NCBI RefSeq assembly: GCF_000312105.1
Contig: NZ_HE978637.1
Coordinates: 62,001-126,000, forward strand
Source: Aeromicrobium massiliense JC14
GTDB lineage: Bacteria; Actinomycetota; Actinomycetes; Propionibacteriales; Nocardioidaceae
Length of the DNA stretch: 64,000 nucleotides
Direction of reading: 5' to 3'
In this document: one piece after another, positions 25,095-36,773 of the stretch
How the letters are laid out: each line of letters begins with the position of its first letter
Numbering within the stretch: the stretch's first letter is position 1
Translations under genes and position numbers: made by a program
The notes under the pieces: generated by a model
What the model was told of the DNA's origin: nothing
Seen by the model: only the letters and a program-made list of their open reading frames with translations
The model's database searches: none

Positions 25095-26003
25095 GTGACG
25101 ACGACCGTGCGGGTGCCCGCCAAGATCAACGTGAGCCTGGCCGTCGGACCGCTCGGCGAGGACGGGTTCCACTCGCTGGCGACGGTGTACCAGGCGGTGA
25201 GCCTCTACGACGAGGTCACCGCGCGCCCCAGCGACGACGCCGAGCTGCACGTCCAGGTCCACTTCGAGGGCCTCGAGCGCGAGGGCAGCGTCCCGCTCGA
25301 CGGCGACAACCTGGCCGTCCGCGCCGCCCGCCTGCTGCGCGAGGAGACCGGGGTCGACGAGGGCGTCGTGCTGGCCATCCGCAAGGCCATCCCGGTCGCC
25401 GGTGGCATGGCCGGCGGCTCCGCGGACGCGGCGGGTGCGCTCGTGGCCTGCAACGACCTGTGGGGCACCGGGCTGACCCGTCCCGAGCTGGTCGAGCTGG
25501 CCGCCGCCCTCGGCAGCGACGTCCCGTTCTCGCTCACCGGGGGCATCGCGATGGGCAGCGGTCACGGCGAGGTGGTCAGCCCCGTGCTGGCCAGCGGCAC
25601 CTACCACTGGGTCTTCGCGATCAGCGACGAGGGACTCTCGACGCCGACCGTCTACGCCGAGCTCGACCGGCTTCGCCACGACGACGACGTCGCGACGCCG
25701 GAGGTGCCCTCGAGCATCCTCACCGCGCTGCGCGCCGGCGACCCCGAGGCGCTGGGCGCCTCGCTGTCCAACGACCTGGAGCGGGCGGCGTTCTCGCTGC
25801 GACCGGGTCTGCGCGAGACGCTGCGGGCGGGTCGCAGCGCCGGTGCGCTGGGCGCGATGGTCTCCGGCTCGGGTCCCACGGTGATGTTCCTGGCCGCCGA
25901 CGAGGCGCACGCCGCCGACCTCGCGGCGTTCCTCGAGGGGTCCGACGCGGTCACCGAGGTGGTCCAGGCGTACGGCCCCGTGCCGGGCGCCCGTATCGTC
26001 TAG
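25095..26003 (+). CDS. ispE: 4-diphosphocytidyl-2-C-methyl-D-erythritol kinase IspE
   Basis: 302 residues; ATP-dependent phosphorylation of CDP-methylerythritol in the MEP isoprenoid pathway. GHMP-kinase motifs: RVPAKINVSLAVG at the N-terminus with the catalytic Lys, PVAGGMAGGSADAAGAL near 99 as ATP loop, and VSGSGPTVMFLAA near 255. GTG start with TAGGTT 6 nt upstream (25083-25088), so leaderless initiation is likely. ispE normally follows rsmA; here DUF1684 and the XdhC/MocA block lie between. Confidence 0.95.
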   Translation: MTTTVRVPAKINVSLAVGPLGEDGFHSLATVYQAVSLYDEVTARPSDDAELHVQVHFEGLEREGSVPLDGDNLAVRAARLLREETGVDEGVVLAIRKAIPVAGGMAGGSADAAGALVACNDLWGTGLTRPELVELAAALGSDVPFSLTGGIAMGSGHGEVVSPVLASGTYHWVFAISDEGLSTPTVYAELDRLRHDDDVATPEVPSSILTALRAGDPEALGASLSNDLERAAFSLRPGLRETLRAGRSAGALGAMVSGSGPTVMFLAADEAHAADLAAFLEGSDAVTEVVQAYGPVPGARIV

Positions 26004-26031
26004 GCGTGACCAACCGGACCCGTACCGCCTG

Positions 26032-27810
26032 ATGGCCCATCTCCTCGGCGCCGAGAACCTCAGCCTGGAGTTCCCCACGCGACGCGTCCTCGACGGCGTC
26101 TCGCTGGGCCTGGACGAGGGCGACCGCGTGGGCGTCGTCGGCCGCAACGGCGACGGCAAGTCCACCCTGATGCGCCTGCTCGCCGGCCGCCTGGAGCCGG
26201 ACGAGGGCCGGGTCACGCGTCGCCGCGACGTCACGGTCGGCTTCCTGGACCAGGCGGACGTCCTCGACCCCACGCTGACCGTGGCCGAGACCGTCGTCGG
26301 CGACACCGTCGAGCACGAGTGGGCCGGCGACGCGCGCGTCCGCGACGTCATCGACGGCCTCGTGGCCGACCTGCCGTGGGACGCCGCGGTCGGCACGCTC
26401 AGCGGCGGCCAGCGCCGTCGCGTCGCGCTCGCCGCGCTGCTGGTCGGGGAGTGGGACGTGCTGTTCCTCGACGAGCCCACCAACCACCTGGACGTCGAGG
26501 GCGTCGCGTGGCTGGCCGAGCACCTCAAGCGGCGCTGGTCGCCGAGTGCCGGCGGCCTGCTGGTCGTCACCCACGACCGGTGGTTCCTCGACGAGGTCTG
26601 CACCGACACGTGGGAGGTGCACGACGGTGTCGTCGAGCCGTTCGAGGGCGGGTACGCCGCGTACGTGCTGCAGCGGGTCGAGCGCGACCGGCAGGCGGCG
26701 GCGATCGAGTCCAAGCGGCAGAACCTCATGCGCAAGGAGCTGGCCTGGCTGCGCCGGGGCGCGCCGGCGCGCACGTCCAAGCCGAAGTTCCGGATCGACG
26801 CGGCCAACGAGCTGATCGAGGACGAGCCGCCGGTGCGCGAGGCCGTCGAGCTGCAGCAGCTCGCCACCGCGCGCCTGGGCAAGGACGTCGTCGACCTGCT
26901 CGACGTGTCGGTGTCCTACGGCGACAAGGCCGTGCTGCGCGGCGTGGAGTGGCGCATCGGGCCGGGCGAGCGCACCGGCATCCTCGGTGTCAACGGCGCG
27001 GGCAAGAGCACGCTGCTCGGCGTCGTGACCGGCGCGGTGACGCCGACGTCGGGCCGGGTCAAGCGCGGCAAGACCGTCCGCGTCGCGGTGCTCACCCAGT
27101 CGCTGTCCGAGCTCGACGAGATCGCCGACGACCGGGTCAGCGACGTCGTCGGACGCCAGCGGGCCACCTACGTGGCCGGCGGCAAGGAGATGACCCCCGG
27201 TCAGCTGCTCGAGCGGCTCGGGTTCTCCAGCGCGCAGCTGTCGACCCCGGTCAAGGACCTCTCGGGCGGGCAGAAGCGCCGGCTGCAGCTGCTGCTCATC
27301 CTGCTCGACGAGCCGAACGTGCTGATCCTGGACGAGCCGACCAACGACCTGGACACCGACATGCTGGCCGCGATCGAGGACCTGCTCGACACGTGGCCCG
27401 GCACGCTGCTGGTCGTCTCGCACGACCGCTACCTGCTCGAGCGTGTCACCGACCAGCAGTACGCGGTGCTCGACGGCGGGCTGCGGCACCTGCCCGGCGG
27501 CGTGGAGGAGTACCTGCGGCTGCGCTCGCTCTCGCGCGAGCTGGCCGCCCCGCCCGCGCCGACCCCGGCGAGCGCGCGCCCCGCGACGTCCAGCGCGGTG
27601 CAGCGCCAGGCGCGCAAGGACGTCGAGCGCCTGGAGCGTCAGCTGACGAAGGTCGGCGAGCGCGAGGCGGCGCTGGAGACCCAGATGGTCGAGCACGCCA
27701 CCGACGCTCACCGGCTCGGCCGGCTCGCGAAGGAGCACGCCGACCTCGTGGCCGAGCGCGAGGCGCTCGAGGTCGCTTGGCTCGACGCCGCCGCCCTGCT
27801 CGAGGACTAG
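26032..27810 (+). CDS. ABC-F family ATPase (Uup/EttA-like)
   Basis: 592 residues with two ABC domains and no membrane segments. Walker A: GRNGDGKS near residue 37 and GVNGAGKS near 320. Signatures: LSGGQRRR near 123 and LSGGQKRR near 412. Walker B: LFLDEPTNHLD and LILDEPTNDLD. A charged linker (LRRGAPARTSKPKFRIDAA) joins the domains, and a C-terminal coiled coil (KDVERLERQLTKVGEREAA) resembles Uup. ABC-F proteins act on ribosomes or DNA rather than in transport. Ends at hairpin repeat copy 2. Confidence 0.93.
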   Translation: MAHLLGAENLSLEFPTRRVLDGVSLGLDEGDRVGVVGRNGDGKSTLMRLLAGRLEPDEGRVTRRRDVTVGFLDQADVLDPTLTVAETVVGDTVEHEWAGDARVRDVIDGLVADLPWDAAVGTLSGGQRRRVALAALLVGEWDVLFLDEPTNHLDVEGVAWLAEHLKRRWSPSAGGLLVVTHDRWFLDEVCTDTWEVHDGVVEPFEGGYAAYVLQRVERDRQAAAIESKRQNLMRKELAWLRRGAPARTSKPKFRIDAANELIEDEPPVREAVELQQLATARLGKDVVDLLDVSVSYGDKAVLRGVEWRIGPGERTGILGVNGAGKSTLLGVVTGAVTPTSGRVKRGKTVRVAVLTQSLSELDEIADDRVSDVVGRQRATYVAGGKEMTPGQLLERLGFSSAQLSTPVKDLSGGQKRRLQLLLILLDEPNVLILDEPTNDLDTDMLAAIEDLLDTWPGTLLVVSHDRYLLERVTDQQYAVLDGGLRHLPGGVEEYLRLRSLSRELAAPPAPTPASARPATSSAVQRQARKDVERLERQLTKVGEREAALETQMVEHATDAHRLGRLAKEHADLVAEREALEVAWLDAAALLED

Positions 27811-27817
27811 CCCCGAC

Positions 27818-27923
27818 CCTCACCTCACGTCCGCTCCGCCGAGATGTGTGGAGGTATCGACCGGTCTCCCGCGGAACGGGGTCCACTTCTCCACACTTCG
27901 CGGCGGAGCCGGGCTGGGGTGAG
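27818..27923. repeat. Intergenic hairpin repeat, copy 2 (divergent)
   Basis: Lies between the convergent ABC-F and MarR genes. The left arm CTCCGCCGAGATGTGTGGAG pairs with a right arm ending CTCCACACTTCGCGGCGGAG with two mismatches, around a more variable inner stem. It keeps the outer CCTCAC start and the right-flank GGAGCCGGGCTGGGG block of copies 1 and 3 but differs in the inner arm. Confidence 0.75.
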
Positions 27924-27926
27924 CGG

Positions 27927-28421
27927 TCAGGCGAAGCGGCGGGCGAGGACGCGCAGCGCGTCGACCAGCACGTCGGCGCTGTCGTCGTTGAGCTCGGCGA
28001 GCAGCTCCTTCTCGTGCTCGACCAGCTCGGTGAGGGCGCCGTCCACGGCCGTCCGGCCCGCCGGGGTGAGCCGCACCTGGACGCCGCGCCGGTCGCTGGG
28101 GTCGGGCAGCCGCTCGACGAACCCGCGGGTGGCCAGCCGGTCGACCCGGTTCGTCATCGTCCCGCTGGTCACGAGCGTCTCCTGCACGAGGCGTCCGGGG
28201 GAGAGGGCGTAGGGCTCGCCGGCCTTGCGCAGCGCCGACAGGACGTCGAACTCCCACGGCTCGAGCCCGTGCTCGGCGAACGCCCGGCGGCGGGCGCGAT
28301 CGAGGTGGTGGGCCAGCCGCGCGACCCGGCTCATGACCTGCATGGGGGACACGTCGAGGTCGGGACGCTCGTGCGTCCACGCCGCGACGAGTCGGTCGAC
28401 CTCGTCCGGCTCGGCACTCAT
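27927..28421 (-). CDS. MarR-family transcriptional regulator
   Basis: 164 residues, winged-helix MarR fold: EFDVLSALRKAGEPYALSP near 53, then VTSGTMTNRVDRLATRGFVERLPDPSDRRGVQVRLT (about 85-120), the recognition helix and beta wing. ATG 28421 has TACAGT 7 nt upstream on the minus strand (28434-28429). A palindrome (28445-28460) overlaps the expected -35 positions of both this gene and the divergent methyltransferase, so it likely represses both. Confidence 0.92.
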   Translation of the reverse strand: MSAEPDEVDRLVAAWTHERPDLDVSPMQVMSRVARLAHHLDRARRRAFAEHGLEPWEFDVLSALRKAGEPYALSPGRLVQETLVTSGTMTNRVDRLATRGFVERLPDPSDRRGVQVRLTPAGRTAVDGALTELVEHEKELLAELNDDSADVLVDALRVLARRFA

Positions 28422-28444
28422 GGACGCCACTGTACTCGTCAAGA

Positions 28445-28460
28445 ATCTCGACATCGAGAT
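28445..28460. promoter_or_regulatory. Probable MarR operator (16-bp palindrome)
   Basis: ATCTCGA-CA-TCGAGAT is a perfect 7+7 inverted repeat with a 2-bp spacer, typical of MarR sites. It sits between the divergent -10 elements TACAGT (minus, 28434-28429) and TAGGGT (plus, 28472-28477), overlapping both -35 regions. Confidence 0.75.
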
Positions 28461-28483
28461 ACCTGCGTGCCTAGGGTCGGAGC

Positions 28484-29260
28484 ATGACCTGGGACCCCGC
28501 GACCTACCTGGCCTTCGCCGACGAGCGGGGCCGGCCGTTCCTGGACCTGCTCGCCCGCGTCGACGCCGACCCCGCGACGGTCGTCGACCTGGGATGCGGC
28601 CCTGGCCAGCTCTCGCCGGTGCTGCGCGCCCGCTGGCCCCGCGCGCAGGTGCTCGGCGTCGACTCCTCGGCCGAGATGATCGCGCGTGCCCGCACCGACG
28701 ACCCCGACCCGCGCACCCGCTACGAGCAGGCCGACGTCGCCGCGTGGGCGCCGGACGAGCCCGCGGACGTCGTCGTCTCCAACGCCCTGTTCCAGTGGGT
28801 GCCCGAGCCGCTGGCCGTCGTCGAGCGGCTGGCCGGGCACGTCCGGCCCGGCGGGACCTTCGCGCTGCAGGTGCCGGGCAACTTCGACGCCCCGAGCCAC
28901 CGCCTGCTGCACGACACCGCGGCCCGCGAGCCGTACGCCGCGCACACCCGCGGCCTGGACGAGGCGCGCGGCACCGAGCTGTCGGCCTGGTTCGAGCTGT
29001 TCGCCGGGCTCGGCTGGTCGGTGGACGCCTGGGAGACGACCTACCTGCACGTCCTGCCGGGGGAGGACCCGGTCTTCGACTGGATCCGGGGCACGGGCGC
29101 GCGGCCGGTGCTGCAGACCCTGCCCGACGACCTGCGACCCGGCTTCGAGACCGAGTACAAGGCGGCCCTGCGCGAGGCGTACCCGCGGCGTCCGTGGGGC
29201 ACGGTGCTGCCCTTCCGGCGGCTGTTCTGCGTGGCACGCCGGCCCGACGAGGTCCGGTAG
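28484..29260 (+). CDS. tam: Trans-aconitate 2-methyltransferase-like methyltransferase
   Basis: 258-residue class I SAM-dependent methyltransferase. SAM loop VVDLGCGPGQLSPVL near residue 31, acidic VLGVDSSAEMIARAR near 56, and VVSNALFQWVPEP near 95 are typical of Tam, which methyl-esterifies trans-aconitate and so relieves aconitase inhibition. The C-terminal WIRGTGARPVLQTL also fits Tam. TAGGGT lies 6 nt before ATG. Divergent from and probably repressed by the MarR protein. Confidence 0.85.
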   Translation: MTWDPATYLAFADERGRPFLDLLARVDADPATVVDLGCGPGQLSPVLRARWPRAQVLGVDSSAEMIARARTDDPDPRTRYEQADVAAWAPDEPADVVVSNALFQWVPEPLAVVERLAGHVRPGGTFALQVPGNFDAPSHRLLHDTAAREPYAAHTRGLDEARGTELSAWFELFAGLGWSVDAWETTYLHVLPGEDPVFDWIRGTGARPVLQTLPDDLRPGFETEYKAALREAYPRRPWGTVLPFRRLFCVARRPDEVR

Positions 29261-29271
29261 CCTGGGCCCGA

Positions 29272-29350
29272 TCCCCGGTTGGTCTGCCGGCAGGGCCCGC
29301 CTGACTTTGAATCAGGACAAGCGACGCAGGTTCGACTCCTGCCCGGGGAG
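29272..29350 (+). tRNA. tRNA-Gln(TTG)
   Basis: Acceptor TCCCCGG/CCGGGGA with G73, anticodon stem CCTGA/TCAGG with loop CTTTGAA giving anticodon TTG, and T stem GCAGG/CCTGC with TTCGACT. G73 is a Gln identity element. The variable region (ACAAGCGAC) is longer than usual. It sits 30 bp before glmU, a location I recall for a tRNA-Gln in other actinobacteria. Confidence 0.9.
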
Positions 29351-29380
29351 CGAACCGCCCGTCAACCCCGAAGGAGCCCG

Positions 29381-30826
29381 GTGAGTCACGCCGTCACGGC
29401 CGTCGTCCTGGCTGCAGGGGCCGGCACGCGCATGAAGTCGCGCACCGCCAAGGTCCTGCACGAGATCGGTGGCCGCAGCCTGGTCGCCCACGCCCTGCAC
29501 GCGCTGTCCGGCGCCGGTGCCTCGCGCACCGTCGTCGTGGTCGGCCACGGCCGCGAGCAGGTCGGCCCGCACGTCGAGCAGGTCGCCCCGCATGCGCAGG
29601 TCGTCGTCCAGCACGAGCAGAACGGCACCGGCCACGCCGTCGCCGAGGCGCTCGCCGCGCTGCCCGAGGCCGTCACCGGCACCGTGCTGGTCACCTACGG
29701 CGACGTCCCGCTGCTGGAGCCGCAGACGCTGGCCGAGCTGCTCACCGACCACCACGCGCACGACCGCGCGGTGACGATCCTGACCGCGGAGGTGCCCGAC
29801 CCGACCGGCTACGGACGCATCCTGCGCGACGCGTCCGGTGCGGTCACCGCGATCCGCGAGCACAAGGACGCCACGGACGACGAGCGCGCGGTGCGCGAGG
29901 TCAACAGCGGCATCCTGGCGCTCGACGCTGCCTTCCTGGCCCGGGCGCTGCCCCGCCTGGAGGCCAAGAACGCCCAGGGCGAGCTGTACCTCACCGACGT
30001 CGTCGCCGGCGCGGTCGCCGAGGGCGGCACCGTCGGGGCGTTCATGCTCGCCGACCCCGTGCAGGTCGAGGGCGTCAACGACCGGGTCCAGCTGGCGACC
30101 CTGGGTGCCGAGCTCAACCGCCGCACCACTGAGCGCTGGATGCGCCAGGGCGTCACGATCGTCGACCCGGCCACGACCTGGCTGGACGTCACCGTCGAGC
30201 TCGCGTCCGACGTCACCCTGCTGCCCGGCACCCAGCTGCACGGCGCCACCCGGGTCGCGTCCGGAGCCACCGTCGGCCCCGACACCACGCTGCGCGACGT
30301 GGTCGTCGGCGAGGACGCCACGGTCGAGCGAACCCACGGCTCGGACGCCGTGATCGGCGCCGGCGCCACGGTCGGCCCGTTCGCCTACCTGCGCCCGGGC
30401 ACCGAGCTCGGCGAGCGCGGCAAGATCGGCACCTTCGTCGAGACGAAGAACAGCCGCATCGGCGCCGGCTCGAAGGTGCCGCACCTGTCGTACGTCGGCG
30501 ACACCGAGGTCGGCGAGTCCAGCAACATCGGCGCCGGCACGATCACCGCCAACTACGACGGGGTCACCAAGAGCCGCACGCAGGTGGGGCACCACGTGCG
30601 CACCGGCTCGCACAACGTCTTCGTCGCGCCGGTCAGCATCGGCGACGGCGCGTACACCGGCGCCGGCACCGTCGTCCGCCAGGACGTCGAGCCGGGGGCG
30701 CTGGCGGTGCCCGAGACCGGGCAGAGGACCATTGGGGGGTGGGTCCCGCGCCGTCGGCCGGGGTCCGCTGCGGCGGACGCCGCGCTGAACGCCGCACCGA
30801 ACCTGGAGGACAACGCCGGTGAGTAG
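29381..30826 (+). CDS. glmU: Bifunctional GlmU (GlcNAc-1-P uridyltransferase / GlcN-1-P acetyltransferase)
   Basis: 481 residues; last two steps to UDP-GlcNAc for peptidoglycan. The N-terminal pyrophosphorylase has VVLAAGAGTRMKSRTAKVLH at about residue 8; the C-terminal left-handed beta-helix shows hexapeptide repeats (about 255-450) with NIGAGTITANYDG and TGSHNVFVAPVSIGDGAY. GTG 29381 has AAGGAG 5 nt upstream; earlier in-frame codons would run into the tRNA-Gln gene. Overlaps prs by 8 bp. Confidence 0.97.
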   Translation: MSHAVTAVVLAAGAGTRMKSRTAKVLHEIGGRSLVAHALHALSGAGASRTVVVVGHGREQVGPHVEQVAPHAQVVVQHEQNGTGHAVAEALAALPEAVTGTVLVTYGDVPLLEPQTLAELLTDHHAHDRAVTILTAEVPDPTGYGRILRDASGAVTAIREHKDATDDERAVREVNSGILALDAAFLARALPRLEAKNAQGELYLTDVVAGAVAEGGTVGAFMLADPVQVEGVNDRVQLATLGAELNRRTTERWMRQGVTIVDPATTWLDVTVELASDVTLLPGTQLHGATRVASGATVGPDTTLRDVVVGEDATVERTHGSDAVIGAGATVGPFAYLRPGTELGERGKIGTFVETKNSRIGAGSKVPHLSYVGDTEVGESSNIGAGTITANYDGVTKSRTQVGHHVRTGSHNVFVAPVSIGDGAYTGAGTVVRQDVEPGALAVPETGQRTIGGWVPRRRPGSAAADAALNAAPNLEDNAGE

Positions 30827-31790
30827 CCTGAAGAGAACGCCGACGAAGAACCTGATGCTGTTCTCCGGTCGCACCCACCCGGTGCTGGCCGAGGAGGTCG
30901 CCAACCTGCTCGAGGTCGACCTCGTCCCCACCACCGCCTACGACTTCGCCAACGGCGAGATCTACGTGCGCTTCGACGAGTCGGTGCGCGGCTGCGACGC
31001 CTTCGTGATCCAGAGCCACGCGGCTCCGATCAACGAGGCGATCATGGAGCAGCTGATCATGGTCGACGCGCTCAAGCGCGCCTCGGCCAAGCGCATCACC
31101 GTCATCCAGCCGTTCTACGGCTACGCCCGCCAGGACAAGAAGCACCTGGGCCGCGAGCCCATCTCGGCGCGGCTCATGGCCGACCTGTTCCAGGCCGCCG
31201 GCGCCGACCGGCTCATGGCCGTCGACCTGCACACCGCGCAGATCCAGGGCTACTTCGACGGCCCGGTCGACCACCTCATGGCCAAGCCGATCCTCACGCG
31301 CTACGTGAAGAAGAAGTACGGCCAGCGCCCGTTCGCGGTGGTCTCGCCCGACGCCGGACGCATCAAGGTCGCCGAGCAGTGGGCCAACGCCCTGGGTGGC
31401 GCCCCGCTGGCGTTCATCCACAAGACCCGCGACGTCACGCGCCCGAACGAGACGAAGGCCAACCGGGTCGTCGGCGACGTCGCCGGACGCACCTGCATCC
31501 TGGTCGACGACCTGATCGACACCGGCGGCACGATCGTGCAGGCCGCCGAGGCGCTCATGGCCGACGGGGCCGAGGAGGTCGTCATCATCGCCACGCACGC
31601 GGTCTTCTCCGGCCCGGCCGTCGACCGGCTCAAGAACAGCCCGGCGACCGAGGTCATCGTGACCAACACGCTGCCGCTGCCCGAGGACAAGCACTTCGAC
31701 AAGCTCACCGTGCTCTCCATCGCGCCGCTGCTCGCCCAGGCGATCGCCGCCGTCTTCGAGGACGGCTCGGTCACCAGCCTGTTCCGCTAG
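30819..31790 (+). CDS. prs: Ribose-phosphate pyrophosphokinase (PRPP synthetase)
   Basis: 323 residues, class I PRPP synthetase: ribose-5-phosphate + ATP to PRPP + AMP, feeding purine, pyrimidine, His and Trp synthesis. Motifs: FANGEIYVRF near 43, GYARQDKKHLGREPISARL near 103, AVDLHTAQIQGYFDGPVDHL near 135, and the PRPP loop ILVDDLIDTGGT near 227. GTG start overlaps the glmU end, so translation is coupled. Confidence 0.97.
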   Translation: MSSLKRTPTKNLMLFSGRTHPVLAEEVANLLEVDLVPTTAYDFANGEIYVRFDESVRGCDAFVIQSHAAPINEAIMEQLIMVDALKRASAKRITVIQPFYGYARQDKKHLGREPISARLMADLFQAAGADRLMAVDLHTAQIQGYFDGPVDHLMAKPILTRYVKKKYGQRPFAVVSPDAGRIKVAEQWANALGGAPLAFIHKTRDVTRPNETKANRVVGDVAGRTCILVDDLIDTGGTIVQAAEALMADGAEEVVIIATHAVFSGPAVDRLKNSPATEVIVTNTLPLPEDKHFDKLTVLSIAPLLAQAIAAVFEDGSVTSLFR

Positions 31791-31993
31791 GCGATGTGCC
31801 TCGTCGGGGCGGCGTGGGATAGGATTCCCAGGTTGCCTCGGCGAGGACCCGCACCCGTGTGGGTCGTGATCGACAGGGCGCTCCGCTGCTGAGTGCCGTG
31901 TCGAGCGCCCCGAGCGACCGCAGACCTGAAGAAGCACCAGACCGCAGTACGTGTTGACGCGCGTACGAGCACCAACACGTCGAGGAGATTCCC
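31791..31993 (+). promoter_or_regulatory. Structured leader of rplY (promoter plus three stem-loops)
   Basis: 203-bp gap between prs and rplY. TAGGAT at 31820-31825 is a likely -10, giving a transcribed leader of about 160 nt. It holds ACCC-GTGT-GGGT (31853-31864), an 8-bp perfect stem GGGCGCTC/GAGCGCCC (31876-31883 with 31903-31910), and ACGTGTTG/CAACACGT (31949-31956 with 31973-31980) directly before the GAGGAG Shine-Dalgarno. The layout suggests autogenous or other post-transcriptional control of L25. Confidence 0.5.
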
Positions 31994-32650
31994 GTGGCCG
32001 AGATCAAGCTGACCGCCGAAGCCCGCACCGAGTTCGGCAAGGGCGCCGCCCGCCGCATCCGTCGCGAGAACAAGGTGCCCGCCGTCCTGTACGGCCACGG
32101 CACCGACCCGCTGCACGTGACCCTGCCGGGCCACGACCTGATGATCGCGCTGCGCAACTCCAACGCGCTGCTGTCGATCGACCTGGACTCCGAGTCCCAC
32201 CTGGCCATCCCCAAGCAGGTCCAGCGCGACCCGCTCAAGGGCTTCCTCGAGCACGTCGACCTGCTGCTCGTCCGCAAGGGCGAGAAGGTCGTCGTCGAGA
32301 TCCCCGTGACCGTCGTCGGCGAGGCTGCCCCCGGCGCGCTGGTCGTCAACGAGACCACCGAGCTGTCGGTCGAGGCCGAGGCGACCCACCTGCCCGAGGG
32401 CGTCGAGGTCTCCATCGAGGGCCTGCAGGCCGGTGCGCAGGTCCTGGCCTCGGACGTCGAGCTGCCCGCGGGCACGACGCTCGCGTCGGACGCCGACCTG
32501 CTGATCGTCAACGTCACCGCCGCTCCGACGGCCGACCAGGTCGAGGCCGAGCTGGCCGACGCTGAGGCCGAGGCCGGCATCGAGCACGACGCTCCCGAGA
32601 GCGACGCCGCTGCGGACGAGGCCCCGGCGGAGTCCACCGAGTCCGAGTGA
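31994..32650 (+). CDS. rplY: 50S ribosomal protein L25/general stress protein Ctc
   Basis: 218 residues; binds 5S rRNA at the central protuberance. The N-terminal L25 domain (about 1-95; [24 protein letters not shown] is the RNA-binding face) is followed by the TL5/Ctc C-terminal beta domain and an acidic Glu/Ala-rich tail of about 35 residues. GTG start with GAGGAG upstream and a long structured leader. The stop overlaps pth (GTGA). Confidence 0.96.
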   Translation: MAEIKLTAEARTEFGKGAARRIRRENKVPAVLYGHGTDPLHVTLPGHDLMIALRNSNALLSIDLDSESHLAIPKQVQRDPLKGFLEHVDLLLVRKGEKVVVEIPVTVVGEAAPGALVVNETTELSVEAEATHLPEGVEVSIEGLQAGAQVLASDVELPAGTTLASDADLLIVNVTAAPTADQVEAELADAEAEAGIEHDAPESDAAADEAPAESTESE

Positions 32651-33213
32651 CCTGGTTGGTGGTCGGCCTCGGCAACCCGGGGCCGGCCTACGCCGCCACG
32701 CGTCACAACGTCGGCTACATGGTGGCCGACGTCCTGGCCGGTCGCATGGGCGGCCGGTTCAAGGCGCACAAGGCCACCCGCACCGACGTCGTCGAGGGAC
32801 GTCTCGCCGGCGAGCGGGTGGTGCTCGGCCGCGGCCGCACCTACATGAACGAGAGCGGCGGCCCGGTCAAGGCGCTCGCGTCGTTCTACGGCGTCGAGCC
32901 CGACCACGTCGTGGCGATCCACGACGAGCTGGACATCCCGTTCGCCGCCCTGCGGGTCAAGCTCGGCGGCGGCGACAACGGGCACAACGGGCTCAAGAGC
33001 ATTCGCCAGTCGCTGGGCACCGGCGACTTCTACCGCATCCGCTGCGGCATCGGCCGTCCGCCCGGACGCCAGGAGATCCACGACTTCGTGCTCAAGCCGT
33101 ACTCGTCGGTCGAGCGCAAGGAGCTCGACCTGCACCTGGAGGAGGCCGCCGACGCGGTCGAGAGCCTCGTGAGCCAGGGACTAGAAAAGACCCAGAGCGC
33201 GTTCAACCGGTAG
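32647..33213 (+). CDS. pth: Peptidyl-tRNA hydrolase
   Basis: 188 residues; frees tRNA from peptidyl-tRNAs dropped by ribosomes. Motifs: [20 protein letters not shown] at residue 4 with catalytic His, [12 protein letters not shown] near 74, [29 protein letters not shown] near 95, and [11 protein letters not shown] near 127. GTG start overlaps the rplY stop. mfd begins directly after its stop. Confidence 0.97.
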   Translation: MTWLVVGLGNPGPAYAATRHNVGYMVADVLAGRMGGRFKAHKATRTDVVEGRLAGERVVLGRGRTYMNESGGPVKALASFYGVEPDHVVAIHDELDIPFAALRVKLGGGDNGHNGLKSIRQSLGTGDFYRIRCGIGRPPGRQEIHDFVLKPYSSVERKELDLHLEEAADAVESLVSQGLEKTQSAFNR

Positions 33214-36705
<3,492 letters not shown>

Positions 36706-36773
36706 CGGTCGAGGCGGGGCCCGCCCATCGCGTCCGAGTTGCGCGGTGGCGGGCCGCCCGTACGTTGTGCGCC

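Noticed and set aside
29272-29350. The long variable region of the tRNA-Gln as evidence of a pseudo-tRNA
   Set aside because: Acceptor, anticodon and T stems pair fully, G73 is present, and I recall a tRNA-Gln at this position before glmU in other actinobacteria.
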